A model generated the notes under the pieces. That model was not told the DNA's origin, searched no databases, and saw only the letters and a list, made by a program, of their open reading frames with translations. Shown one piece after another: positions 9,397 to 17,611 of a stretch of 64,000 nucleotides of DNA. The stretch covers positions 34,657-98,656 of the forward strand of contig JAUNUK010000001.1 of NCBI GenBank assembly GCA_030538185.1, given 5' to 3'. This stretch comes from Actinomycetaceae bacterium (GTDB taxonomy: Bacteria; Actinomycetota; Actinomycetes; Actinomycetales; Actinomycetaceae). Numbering within the stretch: position 1 is the first letter of the stretch; each line of letters opens with the position of its first letter. A program made the translations under genes and the position numbers.

Positions 9397-12096
9397 ATGC
9401 CTAAGTATGTGTACAACTTCTCCGAAGGCGACAAGGACCAAAAGGATCTGCTCGGTGGCAAGGGAGCCAACCTCGCCGAGATGACCAAGTTAGGCCTTCC
9501 TGTCCCTCCCGGATTCACCATCAGCACAGACGCTTGCCGTGCGTACCTGAAAGACGGGCACGAACCTGAGGAACTGCGCGTCCAGGTTACGAAGGCTCTA
9601 CGCCAGATTGAAGAGACACTGGGGCGCACACTGGGCGACCCGGCAGATCCCCTGCTGATGTCCGTGCGTTCGGGTGCGAAGTTCTCCATGCCCGGGATGA
9701 TGGAAACCGTGTTGAACGTTGGCCTGAATGACCAGTCCGTGGGCGGTTTGGCCGAGGTTTCTGGGTCTGAACGCTTTGCGTGGGACTCATACCGCCGTTT
9801 GGTCCAGATGTTTGGTAAGACTGTGTTGGACATTGACGGTGACCTCTTCCTCAATGCCCACGACGCTCTGAAGGATAAGAAGGGCGTAACGGACGACCTC
9901 GACCTGGATGCGGCTGACTTGAAGGAACTGACCGAACAGTTCAAGGGGATTGTTGCCGATGCGACGGGCAAGCCCTTCCCACAGGCCCCGCGTGACCAGC
10001 TGGATTTGGCGATTGAAGCCGTGTTCAACTCTTGGAACACCGAGCGCGCTGCGATTTACCGCCGCCGCGAACGCATCCCGCATGACCTGGGCACTGCCGT
10101 AAACGTGCAGACCATGGTGTTTGGAAACATGGGGGAGACCTCGGGTACGGGCGTGTGCTTCACGCGTGACCCATCCACCGGGCATTCCGGGGTGTACGGC
10201 GACTACCTGATGAACGCTCAGGGCGAGGACGTCGTCGCTGGTATTCGCAACACGTCGCCACTGTCGGCCCTGGAAGAGCAAGACAAGGTTTCCTACGATG
10301 AGCTGCGTGCGTTGATGCGCAAACTGGAAACGCACTACCGTGACCTGTGTGACATCGAGTTCACGATTGAGCGTGGCAAGCTGTGGATGCTGCAGACCCG
10401 CGTGGGTAAGCGCACCGCTGCTGCCGCCTTCCGCATTGCAACACAGCTGGTAGATGAGGGTCTGATCACCAAGGACGAGGCGCTGATGCGCGTCACCGGT
10501 GAACAGCTGACCCAGCTGATGTTCCCCCAGTTCGACCCCGATGCCAAGCCCCAGTCGCTGGCTCGTGGCATGGCTGCCTCCCCTGGTGCTGCCGTGGGTG
10601 CGATCGTTTTCGACAACGCCGCAGCCGAGGCCGCAGCCGCTGCCGGCACCAAGTGCATCTTGGTGCGTCGCGAAACAAACCCGGACGACCTGCCAGGCAT
10701 GGTCGCAGCCGAGGGCGTTTTGACGGCCCGTGGCGGAAAGACCTCGCACGCCGCCGTGGTTGCCCGTGGCATGGGCAAGACCTGTGTGTGTGGTGCCGAA
10801 GCCCTAGAGATTGATGCTGCCGCCAAGACCATGACAGTCGGTGGCACGGTGTATCGCGAAGGTGATGTTATTGCCATTGATGGCATGACCGGTGACGTGT
10901 TCCTGGGCGACATTGCCGTCAAGGATTCACCAGTTACCGCATACCTTGCTGAGGGCCTGGAGGCCGGCTACGCCGCCTGCCAGGACGAGGACACGAAGGA
11001 ACTGGTGCAGTCCGTGGACCGCATCATGAGCCATGCAGACTCCAAGCGCCGCCTGCGCGTGCGCGCCAACGCCGACACCCCCGAGGATTCCACGCGTGCG
11101 CTGGCCTTTGGTGCCGAAGGCATCGGCCTGTGCCGCACGGAACACATGTTCTTGGGTGCGCGCAAGGTCTACATCGAAAACCTGATCCTGGCCGAGGAAG
11201 GCTCTGCGGAACGTCAGGCTGCACTGGACGCCTTGGAGCCCTTGCAGCGCCAAGACTTCGTGGACATGCTGACCATTATGGACGGCAAGCCCATGACCGT
11301 TCGCCTAATCGACCCGCCCTTGCACGAATTCCTGCAAGACTTGGTGTCTTTGGAGGTCAAGGTCGCGGTTGCCAAGGCCACCGGGTCTGTTGATCCCGCG
11401 GACGAAAAGATGTTGTCGGCCGTGCGCCGCATGCACGAAGCCAACCCCATGCTGGGTCTGCGCGGCGTGCGCCTGGGCCTGTACTTGCCTGGCCTCTTCG
11501 GCATGCAGATGCGCGCCCTGGTCGAGGCCGCCGCAGAACTCAAGAAGGCCGGCAAGGACCCCAGGCCCGAAATCATGGTGCCTTTGGTCGGCTCAATCCG
11601 CGAGCTACAGATCATTCGCGAGGAAGGCGAAAAGATCATTGCCGAGGTCGCAGCCGAATACGGTGTGGAACTCGATATAGCCATCGGCGCCATGATTGAG
11701 CTTCCACGCGCAGCCGTGACAGCCGAGGATCTGGCCCACGAGGCTGACTTCTTCTCCTTCGGCACCAACGACCTGACCCAGACCACCTGGGGCTTCAGCC
11801 GCGACGACGTGGAAGGCGTGTTCTTCCCTGAATATATCGAACACGGCGTCTTTGGCGTGTCGCCCTTTGAAACGATCGATGTTCACGGTGTGGGCAGGAT
11901 TGTTGAGATTGGTGTCAGCCACGCCCGCCAGACGAAGCCTGCAATCAAGTTGGGCGTGTGTGGAGAACACGGCGGTGACCCAGAGTCCGTGCACTTCTTC
12001 GACCAGGTTGGCCTGGACTACGTGTCCTGTTCGCCTTTCCGCGTGCCGGTGGCGCGTCTGGAAGCTGGACGCGCAACTGTTGAAGCTGGTGCTTAA
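9397..12096 (+). CDS. ppdK: Pyruvate, phosphate dikinase
   Basis: 899 residues, full family length. It interconverts pyruvate + ATP + phosphate with PEP + AMP + PPi. The N-terminal ATP-grasp domain is visible (LLGGKGANLAEMTKLGLPVPPGFT), with MSVRSGAKFSMPGMMETVLN and GTGVCFTRDPSTG. The swivelling phosphohistidine domain contains RGGKTSHAAVVARGMGK with the catalytic His near residue 450; the family usually has GGMTSHAAV. The C-terminal PEP/pyruvate barrel has GLCRTEHMF, DFFSFGTNDLTQTTWGFSRD and GVCGEHGGDP. The start at 9397 is chosen because GGAGG lies 10 bp before it; the frame is open further upstream. It is probably monocistronic, with a strong terminator downstream. Confidence 0.93.
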   Translation: MPKYVYNFSEGDKDQKDLLGGKGANLAEMTKLGLPVPPGFTISTDACRAYLKDGHEPEELRVQVTKALRQIEETLGRTLGDPADPLLMSVRSGAKFSMPGMMETVLNVGLNDQSVGGLAEVSGSERFAWDSYRRLVQMFGKTVLDIDGDLFLNAHDALKDKKGVTDDLDLDAADLKELTEQFKGIVADATGKPFPQAPRDQLDLAIEAVFNSWNTERAAIYRRRERIPHDLGTAVNVQTMVFGNMGETSGTGVCFTRDPSTGHSGVYGDYLMNAQGEDVVAGIRNTSPLSALEEQDKVSYDELRALMRKLETHYRDLCDIEFTIERGKLWMLQTRVGKRTAAAAFRIATQLVDEGLITKDEALMRVTGEQLTQLMFPQFDPDAKPQSLARGMAASPGAAVGAIVFDNAAAEAAAAAGTKCILVRRETNPDDLPGMVAAEGVLTARGGKTSHAAVVARGMGKTCVCGAEALEIDAAAKTMTVGGTVYREGDVIAIDGMTGDVFLGDIAVKDSPVTAYLAEGLEAGYAACQDEDTKELVQSVDRIMSHADSKRRLRVRANADTPEDSTRALAFGAEGIGLCRTEHMFLGARKVYIENLILAEEGSAERQAALDALEPLQRQDFVDMLTIMDGKPMTVRLIDPPLHEFLQDLVSLEVKVAVAKATGSVDPADEKMLSAVRRMHEANPMLGLRGVRLGLYLPGLFGMQMRALVEAAAELKKAGKDPRPEIMVPLVGSIRELQIIREEGEKIIAEVAAEYGVELDIAIGAMIELPRAAVTAEDLAHEADFFSFGTNDLTQTTWGFSRDDVEGVFFPEYIEHGVFGVSPFETIDVHGVGRIVEIGVSHARQTKPAIKLGVCGEHGGDPESVHFFDQVGLDYVSCSPFRVPVARLEAGRATVEAGA

Positions 12097-12189
12097 CCGT
12101 TACCATCTGATGCTGCGCTGCGAAGTATCGCGCGCTAGGCTGTTGCCCATAGAGCGGTAGCCACATCACAGTTGTGTGCCATGTGCATG

Positions 12190-12240
12190 GTGGTGGCCCG
12201 GTGCCTGTAACGCACCGGGCCACCACTGTTTTTGTTGTTT
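12190..12240 (+). terminator. Rho-independent terminator after ppdK
   Basis: A perfect 15-bp stem (12190-12204 with 12212-12226, arms GTGGTGGCCCGGTGC and its complement), a 7-nt loop, then TTTTTGTTGTTT. It ends the dikinase transcript 94 bp after the stop codon. Confidence 0.92.
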
Positions 12241-12365
12241 CTGTGGGTGCAGGGTAGGTGGTGATGTCACTGCGATGGAGATGGCGAGTCGTGACAGCAA
12301 ATTGGGTTATGGATCAAGGACACTGAGAGACACCCTAAATTATCTGGCTACCAGGAGCGTGCGAC

Positions 12366-13625
12366 GTGAAACCAATCGAAATAGATCCTTTAGAGGCAGA
12401 TGCCACCAACGATTTTTGTACCTATGAAGAATGGGTTGAAGGGGAACACCACATCGATCCTGACGGGACCTTTCGTCAAGAAAAAGAAGAACCGCCCAAC
12501 TACGAGGACTACGAAGACGACGATGGCGATGATGGCGATGATGGCTGGCCTTTCCCGCCGGATGATGACCCCGATGATGATCCGGATGGAACCCCTGGGC
12601 CAAGAGGTTCATCAGACAAAGACCCACCCAAGGAAACATTCCACAAAGAACTCGAAACCCAAGCGCCCACGGTTCAATCAGTAGCGCGCGCACGCTCAGG
12701 TGAACGCGGCCTACACACGCACTTCTTAAGATCCTTACGTGAGTTGCTTGAAACCCACACCCAACGCCAAGTGGCTCGTGCCCTGGGGATAAGCCTGCCT
12801 GCCGTGTCTGAACTCTCCCAATCAGCGCGTGACCTGCCCGATGTTCGTGAAGGATTCACTGGCGGTAGTGCCTTAGAGATTATTGACCAATACAACGCTG
12901 GCTTACTCACGCATGAAGCCTTTATTGACCAACTTGCCCGCTGGACATTCGATCCACACCCTGTAGATATGTCACCACCAGGTGAAGTATTCACTGAGGG
13001 CACCTGGGAAGTCGTGATGGGTGAAGCCTTGGACACACACATTATCAGTAGCGAGGATTTCGACACGCTTTGCGACTACCACGGAATCGATGTTGATAGT
13101 CGTGATATTCACCTTTGGCGTGAAATGGACCGAGTGCTGGGTTCCTCCATGCCCGAGTGTGAAACATTTGACGACATATGGGGTGTTCCTCCTGGTCAGG
13201 TAGAAACATGGGTGCGTGTAGGCGGTTTCCCTGACTGGATACGTGACCAGATGAAGGCCGCCATTGAGCGCACACAAGCCCCACTGGTCGCCTATGGGTC
13301 TGTGTGGCCAGGTCGTGATGTGTTCACTCCTGCTGTTGCGTGGGAGCCAATTTTTCACCCTGTACGCACTTTTATGCCTCCTGTGCGTATCAGGTGGAGC
13401 GGAAGCGACGAACAGCGTCGTGTTGATCCCAGTAATCCAGATAGGCTTTTGCGTTTTTACGCCGATGTCTTTACACAAGGCCGCAGTATCGATCCCGGTA
13501 TATGGGTAGATCCTCAACTCGTGGCCACACATTTTGCTCGCATGGAAAGCTACGCTTTCCCCATCTATCAATCTTTGGGCGACCACCTAACGGCATTAGG
13601 GTATGAGGTGCAAGGATGGAGCTAG
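12366..13625 (+). CDS. Unrecognised protein with acidic tract and helix-turn-helix-like segment
   Basis: 419 residues from a GTG start preceded by AGGAG. I do not recognise the family. Residues ~46-75 are extremely acidic (runs of Asp with Gly and Pro, encoded partly by GATGGC repeats). Residues ~131-151, TQRQVARALGISLPAVSEL, read like a helix-turn-helix of the Xre/antitoxin kind. The remaining ~260 residues look globular and Trp-rich (SWDFERA-like features are absent; there are WTFDPHPVDM, WGVPPGQVETW and WEPIFHPVRTFMPP). No signal peptide or membrane helix is seen, so it is probably cytoplasmic. It stands alone behind a terminator. A DNA-binding role is a guess from the HTH-like segment only. 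Confidence 0.5.
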   Translation: MKPIEIDPLEADATNDFCTYEEWVEGEHHIDPDGTFRQEKEEPPNYEDYEDDDGDDGDDGWPFPPDDDPDDDPDGTPGPRGSSDKDPPKETFHKELETQAPTVQSVARARSGERGLHTHFLRSLRELLETHTQRQVARALGISLPAVSELSQSARDLPDVREGFTGGSALEIIDQYNAGLLTHEAFIDQLARWTFDPHPVDMSPPGEVFTEGTWEVVMGEALDTHIISSEDFDTLCDYHGIDVDSRDIHLWREMDRVLGSSMPECETFDDIWGVPPGQVETWVRVGGFPDWIRDQMKAAIERTQAPLVAYGSVWPGRDVFTPAVAWEPIFHPVRTFMPPVRIRWSGSDEQRRVDPSNPDRLLRFYADVFTQGRSIDPGIWVDPQLVATHFARMESYAFPIYQSLGDHLTALGYEVQGWS

Positions 13626-13953
13626 CTCCTGGGTGACAGGAGTTTGCCAGTCGTATGTCGAACTCAGGTGATTGTGAACTCTTCTGTGCAGGTGGCGTGG
13701 GGTGTAATACCGCTGGGTTAGCGAGTCGTGCGGTCTAAGTGATTTATGTGTTTACTGACCCGGCTGTTTTTGTGCTCCGCGTAAAAACTGCGTGTCAGGC
13801 GTTCCTGCCTGCATCCTATTGACGGGCGCTGAGTAGTTTTGGTAGCGTTTGCTTGCGTCTAGTTTGTCCTTACATTTAGTTTTTTGTTTGTTTGATTGCC
13901 GAGGGCGGGCGTGGTTGTGGCCGTGGTTTCAATGAGGAAACGGGAGTACGTGG
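13626..13953. other. 328-bp intergenic region with one dispersed motif
   Basis: No convincing ORF. It contains one full ATTGCCGAGGGCGG motif (ATT at 13895, core 13899-13907) and a T-rich stretch just before it (13868-13894). The ribosome site for the next gene (CGGGAG) is at its end. No clear terminator or promoter is assigned. Confidence 0.5.
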
Positions 13954-14664
13954 ATGATTGGTGGGGTGGGTCAGGATTTGGCTGAAGAGCTACACCGTAA
14001 ACGGTTTGACTACACGAATCTTTACCCGGTATTGGGTGTTATAGCAGTGGTGGTGATCGCCTGGGGTGGCTGGTTTGCCAGCGGGAAGATCCGCGAACAC
14101 AATCTGGCAGAAAACAAGAGGATCGGGCAGGAATACAACGAGAGCCTCAAAAGCCCTGCGGGACCAGAGAAGGCGGGTGGAAACAAAGAGACGGTCACGT
14201 CTAAAGAAAACGATGCTGCGATTGACGTGCCTGTCTTACCGCAAGCCGCCACACAAAACACCCTCGAAGGGGCAAAAGCCCTCGCAGAATACTGGGTCGA
14301 AACGTATAACTACTTGTTAGATACAGGTGAAAGCACACCGATGACAGAGATCTGCCATCCTGGAGCTTTGGGTTGTAGCCAGTTAATTAATGAGCTTCAT
14401 GATCTTCAATCGGCAGGTAAACGCATCGAAGGAGCTGATCATGCTGCGGCAGGCACCACATGCTTCAATGAGATCCCCGAGGAGGTTACGTGCATCTTTG
14501 TTCTCGAATACACCGATAGTGCCACCTATGACAGCAAAAATAATCTGCTCCGAGTAGATCCGGCAGGTTCGTATGAGTGGGCACAGAAAATTCGGTTTAT
14601 CGATGGGAAACATGTGATTTACGAGGCTGGAAAACCAACCTATCTTGGGGACGGTAAAAAATGA
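13954..14664 (+). CDS. DUF6318-like membrane-anchored protein
   Basis: 236 residues. A short cytoplasmic N-terminus and one transmembrane helix (~27-45, VLGVIAVVVIAWGGWFASG) are followed by a charged linker and an outer domain. The outer domain has AKALAEYWVETYNYLLDTGE, then CHPGALGCSQLINEL and later TTCFNEIPEEVTCIFVLEY. The W-x-E-T-x-N-Y pattern and paired cysteines match my recollection of DUF6318, a family of actinobacterial envelope proteins of unknown function. Its stop overlaps the start of the next gene (ATGA at 14661-14664), so the two products are translationally coupled and probably work together at the cell surface. Confidence 0.6.
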   Translation: MIGGVGQDLAEELHRKRFDYTNLYPVLGVIAVVVIAWGGWFASGKIREHNLAENKRIGQEYNESLKSPAGPEKAGGNKETVTSKENDAAIDVPVLPQAATQNTLEGAKALAEYWVETYNYLLDTGESTPMTEICHPGALGCSQLINELHDLQSAGKRIEGADHAAAGTTCFNEIPEEVTCIFVLEYTDSATYDSKNNLLRVDPAGSYEWAQKIRFIDGKHVIYEAGKPTYLGDGKK

Positions 14665-15497
14665 GGTTCGTGTTGTTGGCTCTGGCTAGTCCTGCGATCC
14701 TAATGGCTGGATACCCGTTTGCGGGAGACCCTGTCTGCACAGGTACTTTCGATTCTCAAACCAGTTACTCTGTTGAGCGCGACAGTGCGTCGACAGTTGA
14801 AATTAGAGTCACGAATGAGGCCAGCGTTCCAGGTTGGAATAATCCTGCAGCGGATGTTCCATCTGTGCCTCCGCTGGGAAACCCCGGCGGACACTTGGGT
14901 GCTGCCCACGAAAATCCTATTGAGGTTCGTGGTGGGCCTCGTTTGTGTGATTCTTCGTTTGGTGATTCACACCCGGGGCGCTTGGGGTTTTGTTTGGCGG
15001 ATTTTAATCGAGACGGGGATAGTGAAGAAGATGATGAAGGGTCATCTGGTTTAGTTGTCACCGCCTCGGATGTGCAGTCTCTTGGTGTGGCCAACCCACA
15101 GTTGGGTTCTTCACCCCCGGTTGAAAAACGTGATTGGGTGCTGGTCAATATGGAGACCATTGCCTATACGACCAGCACAAGCCAAACTCTACAAGGCGAA
15201 GTCCTTGGTGTCCCCATCACTGTCACCCTGCAAGCCATAGATTACCGTTGGGACTGGGGAGATGGCAGCGTCACACACACCACGCACCCAGGAGCACCTT
15301 GGCCAGACATGTCCAACCACCATTTTTATCGTACACGCGGGCACGCAGCCATAACCTTAACGACAACATGGGCCGGAACCTGGGTAGCAGCCACCGGACA
15401 ATCAGGCAAAGTGCTAGGAACCCTAGAAACCTCAACCACCAGCCCCCGCTTCGAAATCAGAGACTGGATCCCCTACCTCGTCGCCCCTGAACGGTAG
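14661..15497 (+). CDS. Secreted PKD-domain protein
   Basis: 278 residues with an N-terminal signal-like segment (MRFVLLALASPAILMAGYPF). The C-terminal part carries a PKD-type beta-sandwich motif: YRWDWGDGSVTHTT (~residue 194), HHFYRTRGHAAITLT and TTWAGTWVA. PKD domains usually mediate extracellular protein or carbohydrate contacts. The middle includes a short acidic run (RDGDSEEDDEGSSG). It overlaps the DUF6318-like gene by ATGA, a pairing that suggests an accessory surface complex. The actual role is unknown. Confidence 0.6.
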   Translation: MRFVLLALASPAILMAGYPFAGDPVCTGTFDSQTSYSVERDSASTVEIRVTNEASVPGWNNPAADVPSVPPLGNPGGHLGAAHENPIEVRGGPRLCDSSFGDSHPGRLGFCLADFNRDGDSEEDDEGSSGLVVTASDVQSLGVANPQLGSSPPVEKRDWVLVNMETIAYTTSTSQTLQGEVLGVPITVTLQAIDYRWDWGDGSVTHTTHPGAPWPDMSNHHFYRTRGHAAITLTTTWAGTWVAATGQSGKVLGTLETSTTSPRFEIRDWIPYLVAPER

Positions 15498-15591
15498 ATA
15501 TACATGTAAAGGACGGGCAGCGGTTCCTGGGCATCAAAAATGTGAAAAATCACGACTCAACACAAACGGACCGGCAGAAGAATAGAAAAAA

Positions 15592-15797
15592 ATGAGTATT
15601 ACACTGTCTAAGCCGTTTGTTGAAAAGACACGTTCTCTCACGAGAGAACACCGCGCTTGGAACATGGTTCAAGCTCTTCACAGTCAAGAGATGGAGTTAC
15701 CAGTATGACTCTGGAACTCACCAATCAGTACATTCAAGGAAACATCAGCGCGAAAGTATTTTCTGCGCAAGCTCGAGCGCAGTATGGAATCCAATAA
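15592..15797 (+). pseudogene. VbhA-like Fic antitoxin, frameshifted
   Basis: Two overlapping small frames read like one antitoxin broken by a frameshift. Frame 1 (15592-15708) ends ...AWNMVQALHSQEMELPV. Frame 2 (15705-15797) reads LELTNQYIQGNISAKVFSAQ then RAQYGIQ. The pattern YI-x-G-x-I-S-A-x...AR-x-x-YG is typical of VbhA-type antitoxins encoded just before Fic toxins. The stop overlaps the start of the fic fragment by 14 bp, the normal arrangement for such pairs. The frameshift is inferred; if both pieces are translated separately, the gene could still be partly functional. Confidence 0.5.
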
Positions 15798-15881
15798 TCC
15801 ACCTGACCCCTATGCGGACCCTGACACTGGCATCCTCGAAAACTGCCTACACCACACAGCCAAAGAGCGAGCGGTCGAGCT
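15784..15881 (+). pseudogene. Fic-family toxin, N-terminal fragment cut by a CRISPR-like repeat
   Basis: ATG at 15784 opens a frame reading MESNNPPDPYADPDTGILEN then CLHHTAKERAVEL. DPY-x-D-P-x-T-G-I-L is the usual start of Fic/Doc-family adenylyl-transferase toxins. The rest of the ~200-residue enzyme, including the HPFxxGNGR site, is missing. Similarity stops where a degenerate CRISPR repeat begins (15882), and the frame ends at TGA 15910-15912 just past that repeat. The toxin is therefore inactive. This junction marks the left border of the CRISPR/phage patchwork. Confidence 0.55.
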
Positions 15882-15970
15882 GGGATGCCCCCACATGTGT
15901 GGGGACGCCTGACGAGAGACGCACTCCATGGACTTTTACCCGACACGGCCCCCGCGTGTGCTGGAACAAC
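15882..15970 (-). CRISPR. Degenerate repeat-spacer-repeat unit, detached from the main array
   Basis: Two diverged copies of the array repeat (15882-15909 and 15943-15970) flank a 33-bp spacer-sized gap, giving the same 61-bp period and the same orientation as the main array. The left copy reads CCCCACATGTGTGGGG at its core: compared with CCCCGCGTGTGCGGGG, the changed bases still pair, so a hairpin is kept. The right copy keeps GCCCCCGCGTGTGC but has lost part of its right stem arm (TGGAACAAC). The unit lies 2.55 kb beyond the array's last repeat. It is probably an old trailer-end remnant. Confidence 0.65.
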
Positions 15971-16104
15971 CGGGTCTTCCGCTTTTCTTCTGCAAGAATC
16001 GCATTCACCTGGTCCTGAGTAAAAGACTGCAACGCATCCGTCGCAGTCCCTGCATCGGCCTTGGTTTCTTGTGATTCGCTACTTGTGCCTTGGTTTTCCG
16101 ACAT
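15971..16104 (-). pseudogene. Phage scaffold-protein 5' fragment (copy 2), abutting a CRISPR repeat
   Basis: The frame starts at ATG 16104, preceded by GGAGGAAACAAA, and reads MSENQGTSSES... then QSFTQDQVNAILAEEKRK. F-T-Q-D-x-V-N-x-I-(L/V)-A-E-E is typical of the beginning of phage capsid scaffolding proteins (DUF4355-like). After ~44 codons the frame runs into the degenerate CRISPR repeat at 15943-15970, and similarity to a phage protein stops. A terminator-like hairpin lies upstream (16215-16248). In the parent phage this gene would follow the immunity-like gene at 16276-16539. Confidence 0.55.
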
Positions 16105-16214
16105 TTTGTTTCCTCCAAAGGGGAGTAGGGCCACCAGAAAAACCCGCCAATAACCATGCGCACGCTGGTGTCCGCGCGCGCCCAAGGAACCCCTTGGGCT
16201 TGGTTGACGGTAGG

Positions 16215-16248
16215 CATAAGAAAACCCCGCAACATGTGTTACGGGGTT
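16215..16248 (-). terminator. Intrinsic terminator between immunity-like gene and scaffold fragment
   Basis: On the minus strand AACCCCG (16242-16248) pairs with CGGGGTT (16223-16229) and is followed by TTTTCTTA. It should stop transcription coming from the toxin/immunity genes. A similar but weaker GCGGGGTTTTTT sequence lies at 17476-17487, at the equivalent place before the other scaffold fragment. Confidence 0.7.
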
Positions 16249-16275
16249 GTTGTGAATCGTAGCTAATAACCGCGA

Positions 16276-16539
16276 TTAGGATAGAAGTACGTCTATTTCG
16301 TCATCATCATATATACGGCAGCCTAGTAGTTTCTCTAGGGTCGTTTTGATGGTATTAGGGTCTGTGGTCGTATAGAAGTCAAGTGCCCAATACACTTCTG
16401 GAATCTTGTCATAGCCTGCTCGTTCAAAGTCCCAACTAACCAAGGTGTCTCCCAAGGCATCCAGAACAGTGCGGACCTTGTCTTCCTTGACTGATTCGGG
16501 AAAGTAGAAGCTGCGCACAATCGTCAATGGGTCACGCAT
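16276..16539 (-). CDS. Small acidic protein, putative immunity protein for the adjacent phage toxin
   Basis: 87 residues from ATG 16539 (MRDPLTIVRSFYFPESVKED...). It is acidic, especially at the end (IYDDDEIDVLLS), as immunity proteins to nucleases often are. It starts inside the end of the upstream toxin frame: the toxin stop (16532-16534) overlaps its start (ATGCGTGA), so the two were co-translated. TATACT lies 6-11 bp before the ATG, so a leaderless transcript is also possible. It appears intact although the toxin upstream is broken. I do not recognise the family; immunity is inferred from position, size and charge. Confidence 0.45.
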   Translation of the reverse strand: MRDPLTIVRSFYFPESVKEDKVRTVLDALGDTLVSWDFERAGYDKIPEVYWALDFYTTTDPNTIKTTLEKLLGCRIYDDDEIDVLLS

Positions 16540-16880
16540 GATGCCAGTATATCGTCTGTCCATTCGGCAAGCTAAGCATTGTCTTTGATAGATAGCCCTT
16601 CTGTTTCCCCGTTGCTCCTTCGACCGAACTGCGAACATTGTACCGTGTTGCAGTTTCGTGATCCGGTAAGGCGAAGACTATCTTTGTGACTGTTTTCTAG
16701 CGTGTCGGATCGCGTCAGATATTCTGTCAAAGTTCTTCGTTTCCGACGTGTTCTTTACCTCAATAGGAACTTTGAGATCATTGATAGTAGAGTCCAGTGA
16801 TTTAATATTTTTCCACTGGGTTTAAGTGCTAGAAGTTCCAGATCGAACAAATGACAATTGCGTTGGCTTTTGTTCCTTCG
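16532..16880 (-). pseudogene. C-terminal toxin domain of a phage head (MuF-type) protein, decayed
   Basis: A decayed frame reading minus-ward from the solo CRISPR repeat. Recognisable stretch: TQWKNIKSLDSTINDLKV then PIEVKNTSETKNFDRISDAI and RHARKQ. After a frameshift (~16690) it continues TKIVFALPDHETATRYNV... and ends ...GQTIYWHHA at 16532. A stop codon also interrupts it at 16822. The E-x-K-[NT]-T...I...ARK pattern matches the toxin end of the 17612-18520 gene, so both are likely versions of one nuclease-like toxin family. It is followed, with an 8-bp overlap, by the putative immunity gene. It is presumably non-functional. Confidence 0.5.
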
Positions 16881-16907
16881 AGATGACCCCGCGTGTGCGG
16901 GGACGAG
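16881..16907 (-). CRISPR. Solo CRISPR repeat between two phage fragments
   Basis: A 27-nt near-copy of the 28-nt array repeat with one C missing, core CCCCGCGTGTGCGGGG, in the same orientation as the array. It separates the scaffold copy 1 fragment from the toxin copy 2 fragment. No neighbouring repeat is present at +61 or -61. Confidence 0.75.
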
Positions 16908-17430
16908 GGCAAACGCCCGTCTTGGAGTGCCTTCTGTACATCTTCCGGGGAGATTTTTGATACTTCATCAATGGACACAACCTGGGTCGCGCCCTTAATG
17001 TTTTCCCACCCTTACCGGCCACAACATCAGCTGGAGGCGTATCAGGCTTATCGCCCTTGAAAGCAAGGATCGCGTCCGCCTGCTCTTCCAAGGAATCCGG
17101 ATCATTACCGTGCAACAAGGCAACGGGCACACCCTTGGAGGCCGCGACCTCGGCACGTAAAACCTTTGCTTCAGCCTCGGATAACGCGGTCTCTGCCTTT
17201 TCGGCACGCTCAAGAACTTTTTGCAGCGCAGACTTATTGGCTTCTTCCAATTGGTCGAACTGCTTGGCCTTCTCGAAGTTAGCTTTCGCCCGATCCTCGT
17301 GTTTACGTGCGAGGGCTTTCCACTTTTCAACCTCAGCTGTCAGGTCAGTGTCCGTCACCGTTTCGGTGCCAGCCTCTTGTTTACTGTCGGCTGCTTTGAC
17401 CTCTGTTGTTTCGGTGTTCTCTGTATCCAT
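16908..17430 (-). pseudogene. Phage scaffold-protein fragment (copy 1), frameshifted and cut by a CRISPR repeat
   Basis: ATG at 17430 has AAAGGAGAACAAG before it; the frame starts MDTENTETTEVKAADSKQ. The middle is a coiled-coil-like heptad region (EVEKWKALARKHEDRAK, QLEEANKSALQKVLERAEKA) typical of actinophage capsid scaffolds, followed by VPVALLHGNDPDSLEEQADA. Near 16995-17005 the frame shifts; the other frame continues NIKGATQVVSIDEVSKISPE then DVQKALQDGRLPS. The CRISPR repeat at 16881-16907 follows directly. The gene lacks its normal end, so it is not functional. It follows the toxin gene at 17612-18520 in phage order. Confidence 0.6.
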
Positions 17431-17541
17431 CTTCTTGTTCTCCTTTATCAGGCATGCCACCGTGACGGTGGCATGAAAAAACCCCGCACCATTGTGATGA
17501 CAGGGCTAGATTTCCGTATACGTACTTGTTATAATGGAGGT

Positions 17542-17608
17542 GCCGGACGACCCCCCCGCAAGCCTCGAAGTAATAGGCCGTTAGAACGCAGGGGCACCAC
17601 CGTCCGGC
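17542..17608 (-). other. Structured element downstream of the phage toxin gene
   Basis: GCCGGACG (17542-17549) pairs with CGTCCGGC (17601-17608). Inside it, CCCC/GGGG and GCCT/AGGC can pair too, giving a three-tier folded RNA of ~67 nt starting 3 bases after the toxin stop. It has a tRNA-like length and a 7-8 bp closing stem but lacks a usable T-arm, so it is not called a tRNA. It could be a terminator-like or processing structure from the phage. Confidence 0.35.
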
Positions 17609-17611
17609 TCA

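Noticed and set aside
9102..10040. Long minus-strand ORFs opposite ppdK and carB (up to 320 residues)
   Set aside because: Shadow frames of strongly conserved plus-strand genes, with no ribosome sites or protein-like composition.
15617..16018. Plus-strand ORF of 133 residues overlapping the fic fragment
   Set aside because: Its translation is low-complexity and unrelated to known proteins; the antitoxin and Fic frames and the repeats explain the region better.
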